Source of the DNA: Mesorhizobium huakuii
GTDB taxonomy: Bacteria; Pseudomonadota; Alphaproteobacteria; Rhizobiales; Rhizobiaceae
Length of the DNA: 64,000 nt
Direction: 5' to 3'
Assembly: GCF_030160235.1 (NCBI RefSeq)
Contig: NZ_BSNY01000012.1
Coordinates: 124,001-188,000 of the forward strand
A program made the translations under genes and the position numbers. This document shows positions 44,788 to 53,695 of the stretch, piece after piece. The notes under the pieces were generated by a model. It was not told where the DNA came from. It did not search any database and was given only the letters and a program-made list of their open reading frames with translations. The number at the start of each line of letters is the position of its first letter. Position 1 is the first letter of the stretch.

Positions 44788-45741
44788 ATGCCTTCGCATC
44801 GCGGATCCATGACACCAAGCTCGAGCGGATATCGGCCTTTGCGGGCTCTCGGCGAACTGTCCGAGACCCGGTACTGGATCTATTTGCTGCTCCTTCCCAG
44901 CCTCGTCATGATCCTCCTGGTGATCGCCTATCCGACGCTTTACGGCATGGCCATCAGTTTTCGTGAGATGCGTCTGACGCGTCCCGGGCTGGGTGGCTGG
45001 GTCGGCTTCAAACATTATGCGGCAATGTGGTCCGACCCTGTCTTCTGGATCGCCCTGAAGAATACGGTCGTGTGGGTGACGGCGGCCGTCGTGCTGGAAC
45101 TGGCGCTTGGCCTTCTCGCCGCGACGGCTCTCAACAGGGATTTGCCCGGCACGAAGGTCTTTGCCGTGCTGATCCTGCTTCCCTATTTCCTGCCCAACGT
45201 CGTGGCGGGTCATATGTGGGCCCTGCTGCTCGATCCGAGGCTTGGGGTCATCAATGATCTCCTTGTTCGCGCGGGCATCCTGCAGACCTACAAGGCATGG
45301 TTCGCGGATCCCAATACCGCGCTCGCGGCGACCGTCCTCGTCGAGGCGTGGCACGGATTTCCATTCTTCGCGCTGCTGTTGCTTGCGGGCCTGAAGAGTA
45401 TTCCCGAAGATCTTTACAAGGCAGCGGCGGTGGACGGCGCGGGCGTCTCGGCGCAGCTCAGGCTGATCACCTTGCCCATGCTCAAGACCGTGATAGCGGC
45501 GGCGGTGATCCTGCGCGTCATCGGTCTGGTCAATTCGCCCGATCTGCTCCTCATTCTCACCGGCGGCGGACCGGGAGACGCCACGCAGGTCCTGTCGCTA
45601 TACGCCTTCCAGACCGCCTACAAGGAATTCAATTTCGGCTACGCATCCGCGCTGTCGGTGGTCATGTTCGTGATCCTGATGATCTTCGCGGCGGCCTATA
45701 TCCGCCTGTCCAGGATTACCAAGGGAGAGGGCGATGATTGA
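44788..45741 (+). CDS. Carbohydrate ABC importer, permease (MalF/UgpA-type)
   Basis: 317 residues from the ATG at 44788; an ATG at 44809 (310 residues) is equally possible, as neither has a strong ribosome site. Six predicted transmembrane segments; the first is YWIYLLLLPSLVMILLVIAY. The EAA loop that contacts the ATPase reads EDLYKAAAVDGAGVSAQLRL. It overlaps the next permease gene by 8 bp. Confidence 0.9.
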   Translation: MPSHRGSMTPSSSGYRPLRALGELSETRYWIYLLLLPSLVMILLVIAYPTLYGMAISFREMRLTRPGLGGWVGFKHYAAMWSDPVFWIALKNTVVWVTAAVVLELALGLLAATALNRDLPGTKVFAVLILLPYFLPNVVAGHMWALLLDPRLGVINDLLVRAGILQTYKAWFADPNTALAATVLVEAWHGFPFFALLLLAGLKSIPEDLYKAAAVDGAGVSAQLRLITLPMLKTVIAAAVILRVIGLVNSPDLLLILTGGGPGDATQVLSLYAFQTAYKEFNFGYASALSVVMFVILMIFAAAYIRLSRITKGEGDD

Positions 45742-46579
45742 AAGCAAGCGCCGCCGGCGGGTGATTGCCAACATCGCCACCTATTTCGTCCTCGCGACCC
45801 TGTCGATGTTCTGCATCGGTCCGATGATCTGGATGTTTCTGACATCGCTCAAATACGAGGCCGACATTGTCACCCAGACCATGCAGTACATACCGAGGCG
45901 CGTCACCTTCGACAATTATGTGGCGATCTGGACGCAGTCCGGCTTTCCGCGGCTGATAGCCAACAGCCTGGTCGTCACCTTCCTGACGGTGACGATCTGC
46001 GTCGCCACGGGCACGCTTGCTGCCTATGCATTTTCACGCTTCGCCTTTCGCGGCCGAACGCAGCTCATGCTCGGTTATCTCGTGGTACGCATGTTCCCCG
46101 CGGTCATGATGATCATTCCCCTTTATGTCGTCATGCGCGGAGTCGGCCTCGTCGACAGCCGTTTCGGACTTGCGCTTGCCTATACGAGTTTCCTTTTGCC
46201 GCTGTTCGTGTGGATGCTCAAAGGTTTCTTTGATTCCGCACCCAAGGAACTCGAGAGCGCGGCGCGCATCGACGGCTCGACACGGCTTGGCGCCATGGTC
46301 CGCATCGTCATGCCGCTCGCACGCAACGGCCTGGTGGCAAGTTCGGTGTTCATCGCCATCGCCGCCTGGAACGAGTTCCTGTTCGCGCTGATGCTGACCA
46401 CGGGGCAGGGATCCCGCACCTGGCCCGTGGGCCTGCAGTTGATGGTCGGCGAATTCCAGCTTCCATGGGGTGTCCTGGCGGCAGGCGGCATTCTCAGCAT
46501 TCTGCCTGTCATCGTCCTCTTCGCCATCGTCCAGCGAACCATGGTTCAGGGGCTGACCGCGGGCGCCATCAAAGGTTAG
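45734..46579 (+). CDS. Carbohydrate ABC importer, permease (MalG/UgpE-type)
   Basis: 281 residues. First transmembrane segment YFVLATLSMFCIGPMIWMFL; the conserved EAA loop is KELESAARIDGSTRLGAMVR. Pairs with the preceding permease as the membrane heterodimer. The ATPase gene follows after 10 bp. Confidence 0.92.
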   Translation: MIESKRRRRVIANIATYFVLATLSMFCIGPMIWMFLTSLKYEADIVTQTMQYIPRRVTFDNYVAIWTQSGFPRLIANSLVVTFLTVTICVATGTLAAYAFSRFAFRGRTQLMLGYLVVRMFPAVMMIIPLYVVMRGVGLVDSRFGLALAYTSFLLPLFVWMLKGFFDSAPKELESAARIDGSTRLGAMVRIVMPLARNGLVASSVFIAIAAWNEFLFALMLTTGQGSRTWPVGLQLMVGEFQLPWGVLAAGGILSILPVIVLFAIVQRTMVQGLTAGAIKG

Positions 46580-46589
46580 GAGTATTCGC

Positions 46590-47669
46590 ATGGCGACACT
46601 TTCCATCAAGGACGTGCGCAAGTCCTATGGCTCCGTTCAAGTCCTTCACGGGGTCGATATCGAGCTCGAGGACGGAGGCTTTCTGGTTCTGCTCGGACCA
46701 TCGGGATGCGGCAAGTCGACCCTGCTCAACATGATTGCGGGCCTGGACGACACGTCGGGCGGCGACATCCTGATCGGCGGACGCTCGGTTGTGGATCTCG
46801 CGCCTAAGGACCGCAATATCGCGATGGTATTCCAGTCCTACGCACTTTACCCCACCATGTCGGTGGAGAGAAATATCGGCTTTGGATTGGAAATGCGTGG
46901 CGTGGACGCCGACCGGCGCAAGCGCGCCGTCGACGATGCCGCGCGGCTGCTGCAGATTTCGCATCTGCTCGACCGGCGCCCCGCCAATCTTTCGGGAGGA
47001 CAGCGGCAGCGCGTTGCAATGGGGCGCGCGATCGTGCGCGACCCGGAACTGTTCCTTTTTGACGAGCCGCTTTCCAATCTCGATGCAAAGCTTCGTGTTG
47101 AAATGCGCACGGAGATCAAGCGCCTGCACGAGCGTCTCGGCACGAGCATCGTCTATGTGACACATGATCAGATCGAGGCGATGACGCTGGCCACCAAGGT
47201 GGCGGTGATGAAGGGCGGCCACATCCAACAGTTTGCCGATCCTCGCACCATCTATGAACGGCCGGCCAACGTATTCGTCGCGAGTTTCATCGGATCGCCG
47301 GCAATGAACTTCCTGCCCGGGCGCCTGGTCTCGGACGCCAATGGCGTGCGTTTCGCAGCAAGCGGCGTATCGGTCGCATTGCAGGCCGGCAAGCAGCCGG
47401 TTGATTCCGAGCGCCCGGTGATCCTGGGCATAAGGCCTGAAGAGCTGAAGGTGGCCGGGCGCGATGAAGCGTCGGTCACCGGGGTGATCGACGTTGTGGA
47501 GCCTACAGGGCCTGAAACCATGGTGACGGTGCAGGTTGGCGACCAGTCGATCATCGCCCGCCTGCCGCCGAGGTTTGCTGGCCGGCGAAACGAGCCGATA
47601 TCCCTTGCCGTCGATCCGGCCAGCGTCAACCTGTTCGACCCCGGCAGCGAACAGCGCATCGATATCTAA
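46590..47669 (+). CDS. Carbohydrate ABC importer, ATP-binding protein (UgpC/MalK-type)
   Basis: 359 residues. Walker [10 protein letters not shown] (36-44), signature [16 protein letters not shown], Walker [17 protein letters not shown], and H-loop YVTHDQ. The C-terminal TOBE-type regulatory domain begins about residue 240 ([11 protein letters not shown]). It completes the importer started at 43499. The gene ends where an IS5-type relic begins. Confidence 0.93.
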   Translation: MATLSIKDVRKSYGSVQVLHGVDIELEDGGFLVLLGPSGCGKSTLLNMIAGLDDTSGGDILIGGRSVVDLAPKDRNIAMVFQSYALYPTMSVERNIGFGLEMRGVDADRRKRAVDDAARLLQISHLLDRRPANLSGGQRQRVAMGRAIVRDPELFLFDEPLSNLDAKLRVEMRTEIKRLHERLGTSIVYVTHDQIEAMTLATKVAVMKGGHIQQFADPRTIYERPANVFVASFIGSPAMNFLPGRLVSDANGVRFAASGVSVALQAGKQPVDSERPVILGIRPEELKVAGRDEASVTGVIDVVEPTGPETMVTVQVGDQSIIARLPPRFAGRRNEPISLAVDPASVNLFDPGSEQRIDI

Positions 47670-47670
47670 G

Positions 47671-47837
47671 GCACCGACTCATAAAGCGCATCCAGATTTT
47701 GGCTGAGCGAGTTTGACGAGAGCAAGGTAGTTTTCGCTGTGCTTTTCGAAGCGGCTGGCGGCGGCGCGGAAGTGTTTGCGTTTGCTGAAGAAGCGTTCGA
47801 CGAGGTTGCGGTAGCGATAGAGGAAGGCGCTATCATC
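47671..47837 (-). pseudogene. IS5-family transposase 3' remnant
   Basis: Minus-strand translation from 47837 reads DDSAFLYRYRNLVERFFSKR then KHFRAAASRFEKHSENYLAL followed by VKLAQ. This is the C-terminal end of IS5-group transposases (pattern RNLVERFFxKLKxFRxxATRYxKxxxNYLAxVxLA). The normal ending IWMRFYESVP is split between two frames (IWMRF, then ESVP after a one-base shift), so the gene is broken. The upstream part is missing. Confidence 0.75.
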
Positions 47838-47842
47838 CCTTC

Positions 47843-47856
47843 TGAAATATATTTCA
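47843..47856. promoter_or_regulatory. 14-bp perfect palindrome, candidate operator
   Basis: TGAAATATATTTCA is an exact 14-bp palindrome in an AT-rich patch, 15 bp upstream of the -35 element of the polyol importer operon and directly beside the IS5 relic. The SorC-family regulator encoded in that operon is the natural candidate to bind it. Confidence 0.6.
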
Positions 47857-47870
47857 CTATATGAATTATA

Positions 47871-47898
47871 TTGACAGAACGCGCCGGGACTGTAATGT
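47871..47898 (+). promoter_or_regulatory. Predicted promoter of the polyol operon
   Basis: TTGACA (47871-47876) and TAATGT (47893-47898) with 16-base spacing. The leader to the TTG start at 48007 is about 100 bases. Confidence 0.6.
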
Positions 47899-48006
47899 CC
47901 GGGTCGTCGGCTTTCGGAGGAAGGCCGGCTTCATCAAATCCATACGGCAGCGTTCGCAGGGCGTCTGCGGCGGTCATTGAGGATGGCTTCGGCCAAGGGA
48001 GGAAAC

Positions 48007-49038
48007 TTGCGCAAATTTCTGAGCACGCTTGCAATCGCGGCGGCTGCATCGACCTGCTTTGGGCCGATGCTGGCACGCGCCGAAACCGCCAACCCGTTCA
48101 AATGCGAGCCGGGTGAAAAATACGTCATGAACGTCATGGTCTCGGGCGTCGAATACTGGTTCCCGGTCTATGAAATGTTCAAGCAGGCCGGCCAGCAGTT
48201 CGGCTGCGAGACCGCTTATACGGGCACGCCGGAATACGACGTCAACAAGCAGATCGCCACCTTCGACCAGGCGCTGGCGCAGAAGCCGGCCGGTATAATG
48301 GTGCACCCAATGAACTCCGACCCGTTCATCGAGCCGATCAACCGCGCCATCGAACAGGGCACGGCGGTGGTGACCTTCGCCGCCGATTCGCCGAATTCCA
48401 AGCGTGTCTCCTACATCACGTCAGACAATGTCGCCGAAGGCACCTATGCCGCCGACGCCGTCGCCAAGGCAATGGACGGCAAGGGCGAATATGCCGTGCT
48501 GGAGAATCCAGGCCAGGACAACCACGACAAGCGCGTCAACGCCTTCGTCGCCCGCATGGAGGCTAAATGGCCCGACATGAAGCTCGTCGGCCGCGCCGCT
48601 TCGAACCAGGATCCGACCAAGGCCTATCAGGCGGTGCTGAGCCTGGCACAGGCGCATCCCGACCTCGGTGCGGTGTTCATGCCGGAGGCCAACTCGGCCA
48701 TCGGCGCTGCCCAGGCGACCAAGGAAGGCGGCGGCAAGATCCGCGTCATGCTCGCTGACGTCAATGCCAAGATCCTCGACATGATCAAGGCCGGCGAAAT
48801 CTTCGGCTCGGTCAATCCGAACCAGGGCATGCAGGGCTATATGGGCTTCATGCTGTTGTGGATGGCCAAGCATCCCGACCTGATCGACCCGATGAACGAC
48901 GCCAAGCGCTCGGGCTTCAATCCGATGAGCGTGCCCTTCGTCGACAATGGATTCTCCATCGTCTCCAAGGACAATGCCGACGACTTCTACTGGGACAAGT
49001 ACCTCAAGCGTCGCGGCACCAGGGGCATCGAGGAGTAG
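48007..49038 (+). CDS. Sugar/polyol ABC importer, periplasmic binding protein (RbsB-type)
   Basis: 343 residues from a TTG at 48007, chosen because GGGAGG lies just upstream and this start gives a clean Sec signal ([20 protein letters not shown], cleavage near ARA-ET). An earlier TTG at 47977 would put charged residues in front. Binding-protein features: [60 protein letters not shown]. First gene of the polyol operon. Confidence 0.9.
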   Translation: MRKFLSTLAIAAAASTCFGPMLARAETANPFKCEPGEKYVMNVMVSGVEYWFPVYEMFKQAGQQFGCETAYTGTPEYDVNKQIATFDQALAQKPAGIMVHPMNSDPFIEPINRAIEQGTAVVTFAADSPNSKRVSYITSDNVAEGTYAADAVAKAMDGKGEYAVLENPGQDNHDKRVNAFVARMEAKWPDMKLVGRAASNQDPTKAYQAVLSLAQAHPDLGAVFMPEANSAIGAAQATKEGGGKIRVMLADVNAKILDMIKAGEIFGSVNPNQGMQGYMGFMLLWMAKHPDLIDPMNDAKRSGFNPMSVPFVDNGFSIVSKDNADDFYWDKYLKRRGTRGIEE

Positions 49039-49053
49039 CCTCGATCTAGCTGC

Positions 49054-49105
49054 TCCGGCCTCAGCGAGGCCGGACCAATCGGGAAGGGGGCTTCGGCCTC
49101 CTTCC
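49054..49105 (+). terminator. Two tandem hairpins between binding protein and ATPase genes
   Basis: Hairpin 1: TCCGGCCTC-AGC-GAGGCCGGA (49054-49074), a perfect 9-bp stem. Hairpin 2: GGAAGGGGGC-TTCG-GCCTCCTTCC (49082-49105), a 10-bp stem with one wobble and an extra-stable UUCG loop. No T-run follows. They probably stabilise the upstream message or attenuate transcription into the ATPase gene. Confidence 0.7.
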
Positions 49106-49135
49106 TCCCCCGCAGGTTCATTGCAGGAGCATGGC

Positions 49136-50671
49136 GTGACTCAGGCGCCCATTCTTGAAATCCGCGGCCTGTCCAAGGCATTTGGCCCGGTTAAGGCGCT
49201 GAGCGACGTGCATTTCGAGCTGCGGCGCGGCGAGATCCACGCGCTGTGTGGCGAGAATGGCGCCGGCAAGTCGACGCTGATGAATATGATCGCCGGTGTG
49301 CTACAGCCTGACGAGGGCGACATGCTGATCGACGGCGAGCGGGTTTCGATCCCGACGCCCGCGGCCGCCCAACGCCTCGGCATCGCGCTCGTTCATCAGG
49401 AGATCGCGCTCTGCCAGGACGCGACGGTCGCCGAGAATATCTACATGGCCGCGATCAACAGCCGGCGCGCGCCGTTGATGGATTTCCAGAAGCTCTACGC
49501 CGATGCCCAGAAGGTCATGGATCTGCTTGCCCCCATTCCGGTGCGCATCAGGGTCGCCGACCTCTCCATTTCCAACCAGCAGCTCGTCGAGATCGCCAAG
49601 GCGCTGACGCTCGACTGCAAGGTGCTGATGCTCGACGAGCCGACGGCGGCATTGACCGAGAGCGAGGCGCAACGCCTGTTTTCGATCGTGCGTGGGCTCA
49701 AGGAGCGCGGCATCTCTGTGGTCTACATCAGCCACCGCATGGCCGAGATATTCTCGCTGTGCGACCGTGTCACCGTCTTCCGCGATGGCCGCTACGTGGC
49801 GACCGACCCGGTCGCCGCCGTTTCGCCTGATGACGTGGTGCGCAAGATGGTCGGCCGCGAAATCACCCAGCTCTACCCCGACAAGCTGGCGACGAAAGAA
49901 CCTGGCCGCTTGCTGCTTTCGGTTGAGGGCCTTTCCGATGGCCACCGCTTTGCCGAGGTCGATCTCCAGCTTCGCGCCGGCGAAATTCTCGGCATAGGCG
50001 GACTGATCGGCGCCGGCCGCAGCGAGATTGCGCAAACGATCTGCGGCTTGAGATCGATGACGGCAGGAAACGTTGCGCTCGACGGAAAGCAACTGCGTCC
50101 GCGCGGCTATGGCGATGCGGTCAAGGCGGGGCTGGTCTATCTCTCGGAGGATCGCAAAGGCTCCGGCGTGTTCCTCGATCTGCCGATCGCGGCCAACATT
50201 TCAGCGCTCGACCTCGCCAGGCTGACGGGGCCACTCGGCCTGCTCGACCGCAAGGCCGAGGATCGTCAGGCGCGGGAACTGACCGGCAGGCTCGGCGTGC
50301 GCATGGCTGGCATCGAGGCCGCCGTCTCGACGTTGAGCGGCGGCAACCAGCAGAAGGTCGCCATCGCCAAGCAGCTATCCGTCAACCCCAAGGTCATCAT
50401 CATGGACGAACCGACCCGTGGCATCGATGTCGGCGCCAAGGTCGAGATCCACAGGCTGCTGCGGCAGCTCGCCGAGAGCGGTGTCGGCGTCGTCGTCATT
50501 TCGTCGGAACTGCCGGAGCTGATCGGCCTGTGCGACCGCGTCATGGTTGTGCGCGAAGGCAGGATCGCCGGCGAACTTGGTGCCGGCGAACTCGGCGAGG
50601 AAGCCATCATCATGCTCGCCTCGGGTGTCCAGGACAGTTCAATTCAAAGGCGGACCCAGAATGTCGCCTAG
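49136..50671 (+). CDS. Sugar/polyol ABC importer, tandem ATP-binding protein
   Basis: 511 residues from a GTG at 49136 with AGGAG 6 bases upstream; the open frame begins earlier but inside the previous gene and hairpins. First domain Walker [10 protein letters not shown] at 39-47 and [16 protein letters not shown]. Second domain has [31 protein letters not shown] and [16 protein letters not shown]. Its stop overlaps the permease gene. Confidence 0.93.
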   Translation: MTQAPILEIRGLSKAFGPVKALSDVHFELRRGEIHALCGENGAGKSTLMNMIAGVLQPDEGDMLIDGERVSIPTPAAAQRLGIALVHQEIALCQDATVAENIYMAAINSRRAPLMDFQKLYADAQKVMDLLAPIPVRIRVADLSISNQQLVEIAKALTLDCKVLMLDEPTAALTESEAQRLFSIVRGLKERGISVVYISHRMAEIFSLCDRVTVFRDGRYVATDPVAAVSPDDVVRKMVGREITQLYPDKLATKEPGRLLLSVEGLSDGHRFAEVDLQLRAGEILGIGGLIGAGRSEIAQTICGLRSMTAGNVALDGKQLRPRGYGDAVKAGLVYLSEDRKGSGVFLDLPIAANISALDLARLTGPLGLLDRKAEDRQARELTGRLGVRMAGIEAAVSTLSGGNQQKVAIAKQLSVNPKVIIMDEPTRGIDVGAKVEIHRLLRQLAESGVGVVVISSELPELIGLCDRVMVVREGRIAGELGAGELGEEAIIMLASGVQDSSIQRRTQNVA

Positions 50672-51677
50672 GGAATCAGGAGAAGCGCTCGTGCACGCCG
50701 AGATCAAGGCCGCCGGCGCCGTGCGCCGCATCAATTTCGCTCGCCTCGCATCGCTGCGCGAGGCCGGGCTGATCGTCATCATCCTCGCGCTGTGCATCGC
50801 CATGAGCTTTGCCTCGCCGCACTTTCTGACATGGGGCAATTTCCGCGCCATGCTGATGAGCTTCTCCATCGAAGGCATCGTCGTCGTCGGCATGACCATA
50901 CTGCTCATCGTCGGCGGCATCGACCTTTCCGTCGGCTCGGTCGTGTGCTTCTCGATGGTGGTCTCCGGCGCGCTGTTCCTCGCCGGGCTCGACCCCTGGA
51001 CGGCAAGTCTGGTCGGCATCGGCGTCAGCGCGCTGATCGGCGCGGCGATGGGCTTCTTCGTCACCGTGGTAGGCCTCAATCATTTCATCACATCGCTCGC
51101 CGCCATGGTCATCGTGCGCGGCATGTGCCTGGTCGTCACCAAGGGCACGCCATTGTCGCTGTTCACCTTGCCGCCTTCCTTCAAGGCGATCGGCCAGGGC
51201 AGCTTCAACAACATCCCCTATGTGATCCTGATCTTCGTCGTCGTGGTAGCGATCTTCGACTTCCTGCTGCGCCGCGCCACGGCCTTCCGCAAGGTCTTCT
51301 ACACAGGCTCCAACGAAAAGGCCGCGCAGTTCTCCGGCATCCGGACCAAGCAGGTGAAGTTCTGGGTCACGGTGCTGTGCTCGACGCTGGCCGGTCTGGC
51401 CGGTGTCATCTACATGGCGCGCTTCGGTGCGGCGACGCCGACCTTCGGCGCCGGCATGGAGCTCAACATCATCGCGGCCGCAGTCATCGGCGGCGCTTCG
51501 CTCAATGGCGGCTCCGGCACCGTTTTCGGAGCGATCCTCGGCATGGCGCTGCTTTCCGTGGTGACAAGTTCGCTCATCCTGCTCGATATCTCTGTCTATT
51601 GGCAGGACATGATCAAGGGATGCATCTTGCTCGCTGCCGTATCGATCGATCACTTCCTGCACCGCAAGAAGTCCTGA
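50661..51677 (+). CDS. Sugar/polyol ABC importer, permease (RbsC-type)
   Basis: 338 residues from the ATG at 50661, overlapping the ATPase stop by 11 bp; a GTG at 50691 with AGGAG upstream is an alternative start. Diagnostic RbsC motif [20 protein letters not shown], then [20 protein letters not shown] and [21 protein letters not shown] single permease gene here suggests a homodimer, unlike the importer at 30998-34547. Confidence 0.92.
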   Translation: MSPRESGEALVHAEIKAAGAVRRINFARLASLREAGLIVIILALCIAMSFASPHFLTWGNFRAMLMSFSIEGIVVVGMTILLIVGGIDLSVGSVVCFSMVVSGALFLAGLDPWTASLVGIGVSALIGAAMGFFVTVVGLNHFITSLAAMVIVRGMCLVVTKGTPLSLFTLPPSFKAIGQGSFNNIPYVILIFVVVVAIFDFLLRRATAFRKVFYTGSNEKAAQFSGIRTKQVKFWVTVLCSTLAGLAGVIYMARFGAATPTFGAGMELNIIAAAVIGGASLNGGSGTVFGAILGMALLSVVTSSLILLDISVYWQDMIKGCILLAAVSIDHFLHRKKS

Positions 51678-51702
51678 CCTCAAGCGCACCGAAGCAAACA
51701 CC

Positions 51703-52683
51703 ATGGCTCCTCCCAACACCCGCGACGACATCGCTGCCGTCCGCCAGATGCACCAGGCGCTTGTCCTGCACTATGTCGAAGGCAAGACCCAGGCCGAGAT
51801 CGCCGTGGAACTCGGCATCTCGCACGCGACGGTCAACCGGCTGATCAAGCGTGGCCACCAGCTCGGCCTCGTCGAGATCAAGATCAAGTCGCCGATCGAT
51901 CATCTGGTTGACCTCGAGGCGCGGCTGGTGGCGCTGGGCGGCATTGAGCGGGCGATGGTGGTGCCGTCGGTCTCCGAAAATCCGCACACCGCCCTGCAGC
52001 GGGTCGGCGAGGCGGCGGCGGGGCTGCTGCTCGACACAATCAAGGACGGCGACACCATTTCGATCACCGGCGGCAAGGGTGTCAGCGCGCTGGTCGCCGG
52101 TCTCAAGCCGGGGCGCCGCTACGACGTCGAAATCATCCCCGCCACCGGGCTGGTGCAGGGCAAGCACTACACCGACGTCAATCACGTCGCCTCGCTGATG
52201 GCCGACAGGCTCGGCGGCCGTGCCTACCAAGTCCATGCGCCGCTGTTTGCCGATACCGCGCAGCAGCGCGAGATGCTGATGGGCATCAGCTCGGTGGCCG
52301 ACGTGTTTCGCAAGGCGCGCGAGGCCGATGTCGCGGTGGTGGGTATCGGCTCCATCCTGACCGACGATTCCAGCTACTACGATCTGCATCCCTCCTCGAA
52401 TGCCGACCGCCAGGCGATCGAGAAGTCGGGGGCGACGGGCGAATTGCTCGCCCATCTCATCGATCGCCAGGGCAAGCTCTGCAACTACTCGCTCAACCGT
52501 TCGCTGGTCTCGCTGACGCTTGACGAGTTCGCCACCATCCCGCGCTCGATCGGCATCGCGAGCGGACCCAGCAAGGTCGCGCCGATCCTCGCAGCCATGC
52601 GCGGAAACCATCTCGACACCATCGTCACGGACGAGGCCACCGGGCTCCAGATCCTCGAGCTGGCCGAACAGGAGGCAGCATGA
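51703..52683 (+). CDS. SorC/DeoR-type sugar-binding transcriptional regulator
   Basis: 326 residues. N-terminal helix-turn-helix (TQAEIAVELGISHATVNRLI, about 27-46) and C-terminal sugar-phosphate-binding domain (about 65-320) with ISITGGKGVSALVAG, ADVAVVGIGSILTDDSSYY, and GIASGPSKVAPILAAM. SorC members such as EryD and DeoR respond to phosphorylated intermediates. Here the kinase in the operon would make the inducer. It overlaps the aldo-keto reductase gene by 4 bp. Confidence 0.9.
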   Translation: MAPPNTRDDIAAVRQMHQALVLHYVEGKTQAEIAVELGISHATVNRLIKRGHQLGLVEIKIKSPIDHLVDLEARLVALGGIERAMVVPSVSENPHTALQRVGEAAAGLLLDTIKDGDTISITGGKGVSALVAGLKPGRRYDVEIIPATGLVQGKHYTDVNHVASLMADRLGGRAYQVHAPLFADTAQQREMLMGISSVADVFRKAREADVAVVGIGSILTDDSSYYDLHPSSNADRQAIEKSGATGELLAHLIDRQGKLCNYSLNRSLVSLTLDEFATIPRSIGIASGPSKVAPILAAMRGNHLDTIVTDEATGLQILELAEQEAA

Positions 52684-53675
52684 ACTCTCGACAAGTCCAA
52701 CGGCAGATCGGCAAGTCCGGCATATCGGCGTCGGCCGTAGGCCTGGGCACCTGGGCGATTGGCGGATGGATGTGGGGCGGCACCGACGAGAAGGAGTCCG
52801 TACGGGCCATCGAAGCTTCGATCGACGCGGGCGTCAGCCTGATCGACACCGCGCCGGCCTACGGCCTTGGCCGCAGTGAGGCGATCGTCGGCACCGCCAT
52901 CAAGGGCAGGCGCGACAAGGTGGTGATCGCGACCAAATGCGGACTGAACTGGCATTCGGGCAAGGGCGGCCATTTCTTCGACCAGGACGGCAGGCCGGTG
53001 CATCGCTATCTCGGCGCCGACGGCATAGCCTATGAGGTCGAGCAGAGCCTGCGGCGTCTCGGCACCGATCATATCGACCTCTACATCACCCATTGGCAGG
53101 ACCCGACGACACCGATCGCCGAGACGATGGCGGTGCTGGAGAAGCTCAAATCGGCCGGCAAGATCCGCGCCATCGGCGCAAGCAACATCAACGCCGAGGA
53201 TCTCGGCCGCTATGTCGACGCCGGCCGGCTCGACGCGATCCAGGAGCGCTATTCGATGATTGACCGCGAGATCGAGGCCAGCCTGCTGCCGATCACCCGC
53301 AGGCACGACATCGCCACTCTCAGCTATTCGTCGCTGGCGCTGGGCCTGCTCACCGGCACAGTCGATCCAGCGCGCACCTTCCGCGGCGACGACCAGCGCA
53401 AAGACAATCCACGCTTCTCCATGGATAACCGGCAAAAGGTGGCAAAGCTCAAGGGGGCCATCGCCCCGATCGCTGAACGCCACCAGGCATCGATGGCCCA
53501 GATCGTCATCGCCTGGACGCTTGCCCAGCCGGGCGTCACTTTCGCCCTTTGCGGTGCACGCAATCCCGAACAGGCGCTCGACAATGCGCGGGCCGGCGAG
53601 ATCACGCTCGAGGCAAGCGAGCTTGCGGCCATCGACGCCGCGGCATCAGCGCATCTCACCGCGATGGATGCCTGA
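52680..53675 (+). CDS. Aldo/keto reductase
   Basis: 331 residues. The AKR catalytic tetrad is visible: Asp and Tyr in LIDTAPAYGLGRSE, Lys in VIATKCGL, His in YITHWQDP. NADPH-site region near the C-terminus, IVIAWTLAQPGVTFALCGAR. In a polyol operon it probably interconverts an aldose or ketose and its alditol. The N-terminus (GKSGISASAVGLGTWAIGGW) places it in the AKR11/general stress protein 69 type. Confidence 0.9.
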   Translation: MNSRQVQRQIGKSGISASAVGLGTWAIGGWMWGGTDEKESVRAIEASIDAGVSLIDTAPAYGLGRSEAIVGTAIKGRRDKVVIATKCGLNWHSGKGGHFFDQDGRPVHRYLGADGIAYEVEQSLRRLGTDHIDLYITHWQDPTTPIAETMAVLEKLKSAGKIRAIGASNINAEDLGRYVDAGRLDAIQERYSMIDREIEASLLPITRRHDIATLSYSSLALGLLTGTVDPARTFRGDDQRKDNPRFSMDNRQKVAKLKGAIAPIAERHQASMAQIVIAWTLAQPGVTFALCGARNPEQALDNARAGEITLEASELAAIDAAASAHLTAMDA

Positions 53676-53695
53676 GCAAGAAGGCAAGAGCCCCA

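Noticed and set aside
47666-48076. 136-codon minus-strand frame
   Set aside because: It reads the IS5 relic in the wrong frame and then runs antisense through the promoter and signal-peptide region of the polyol binding protein.
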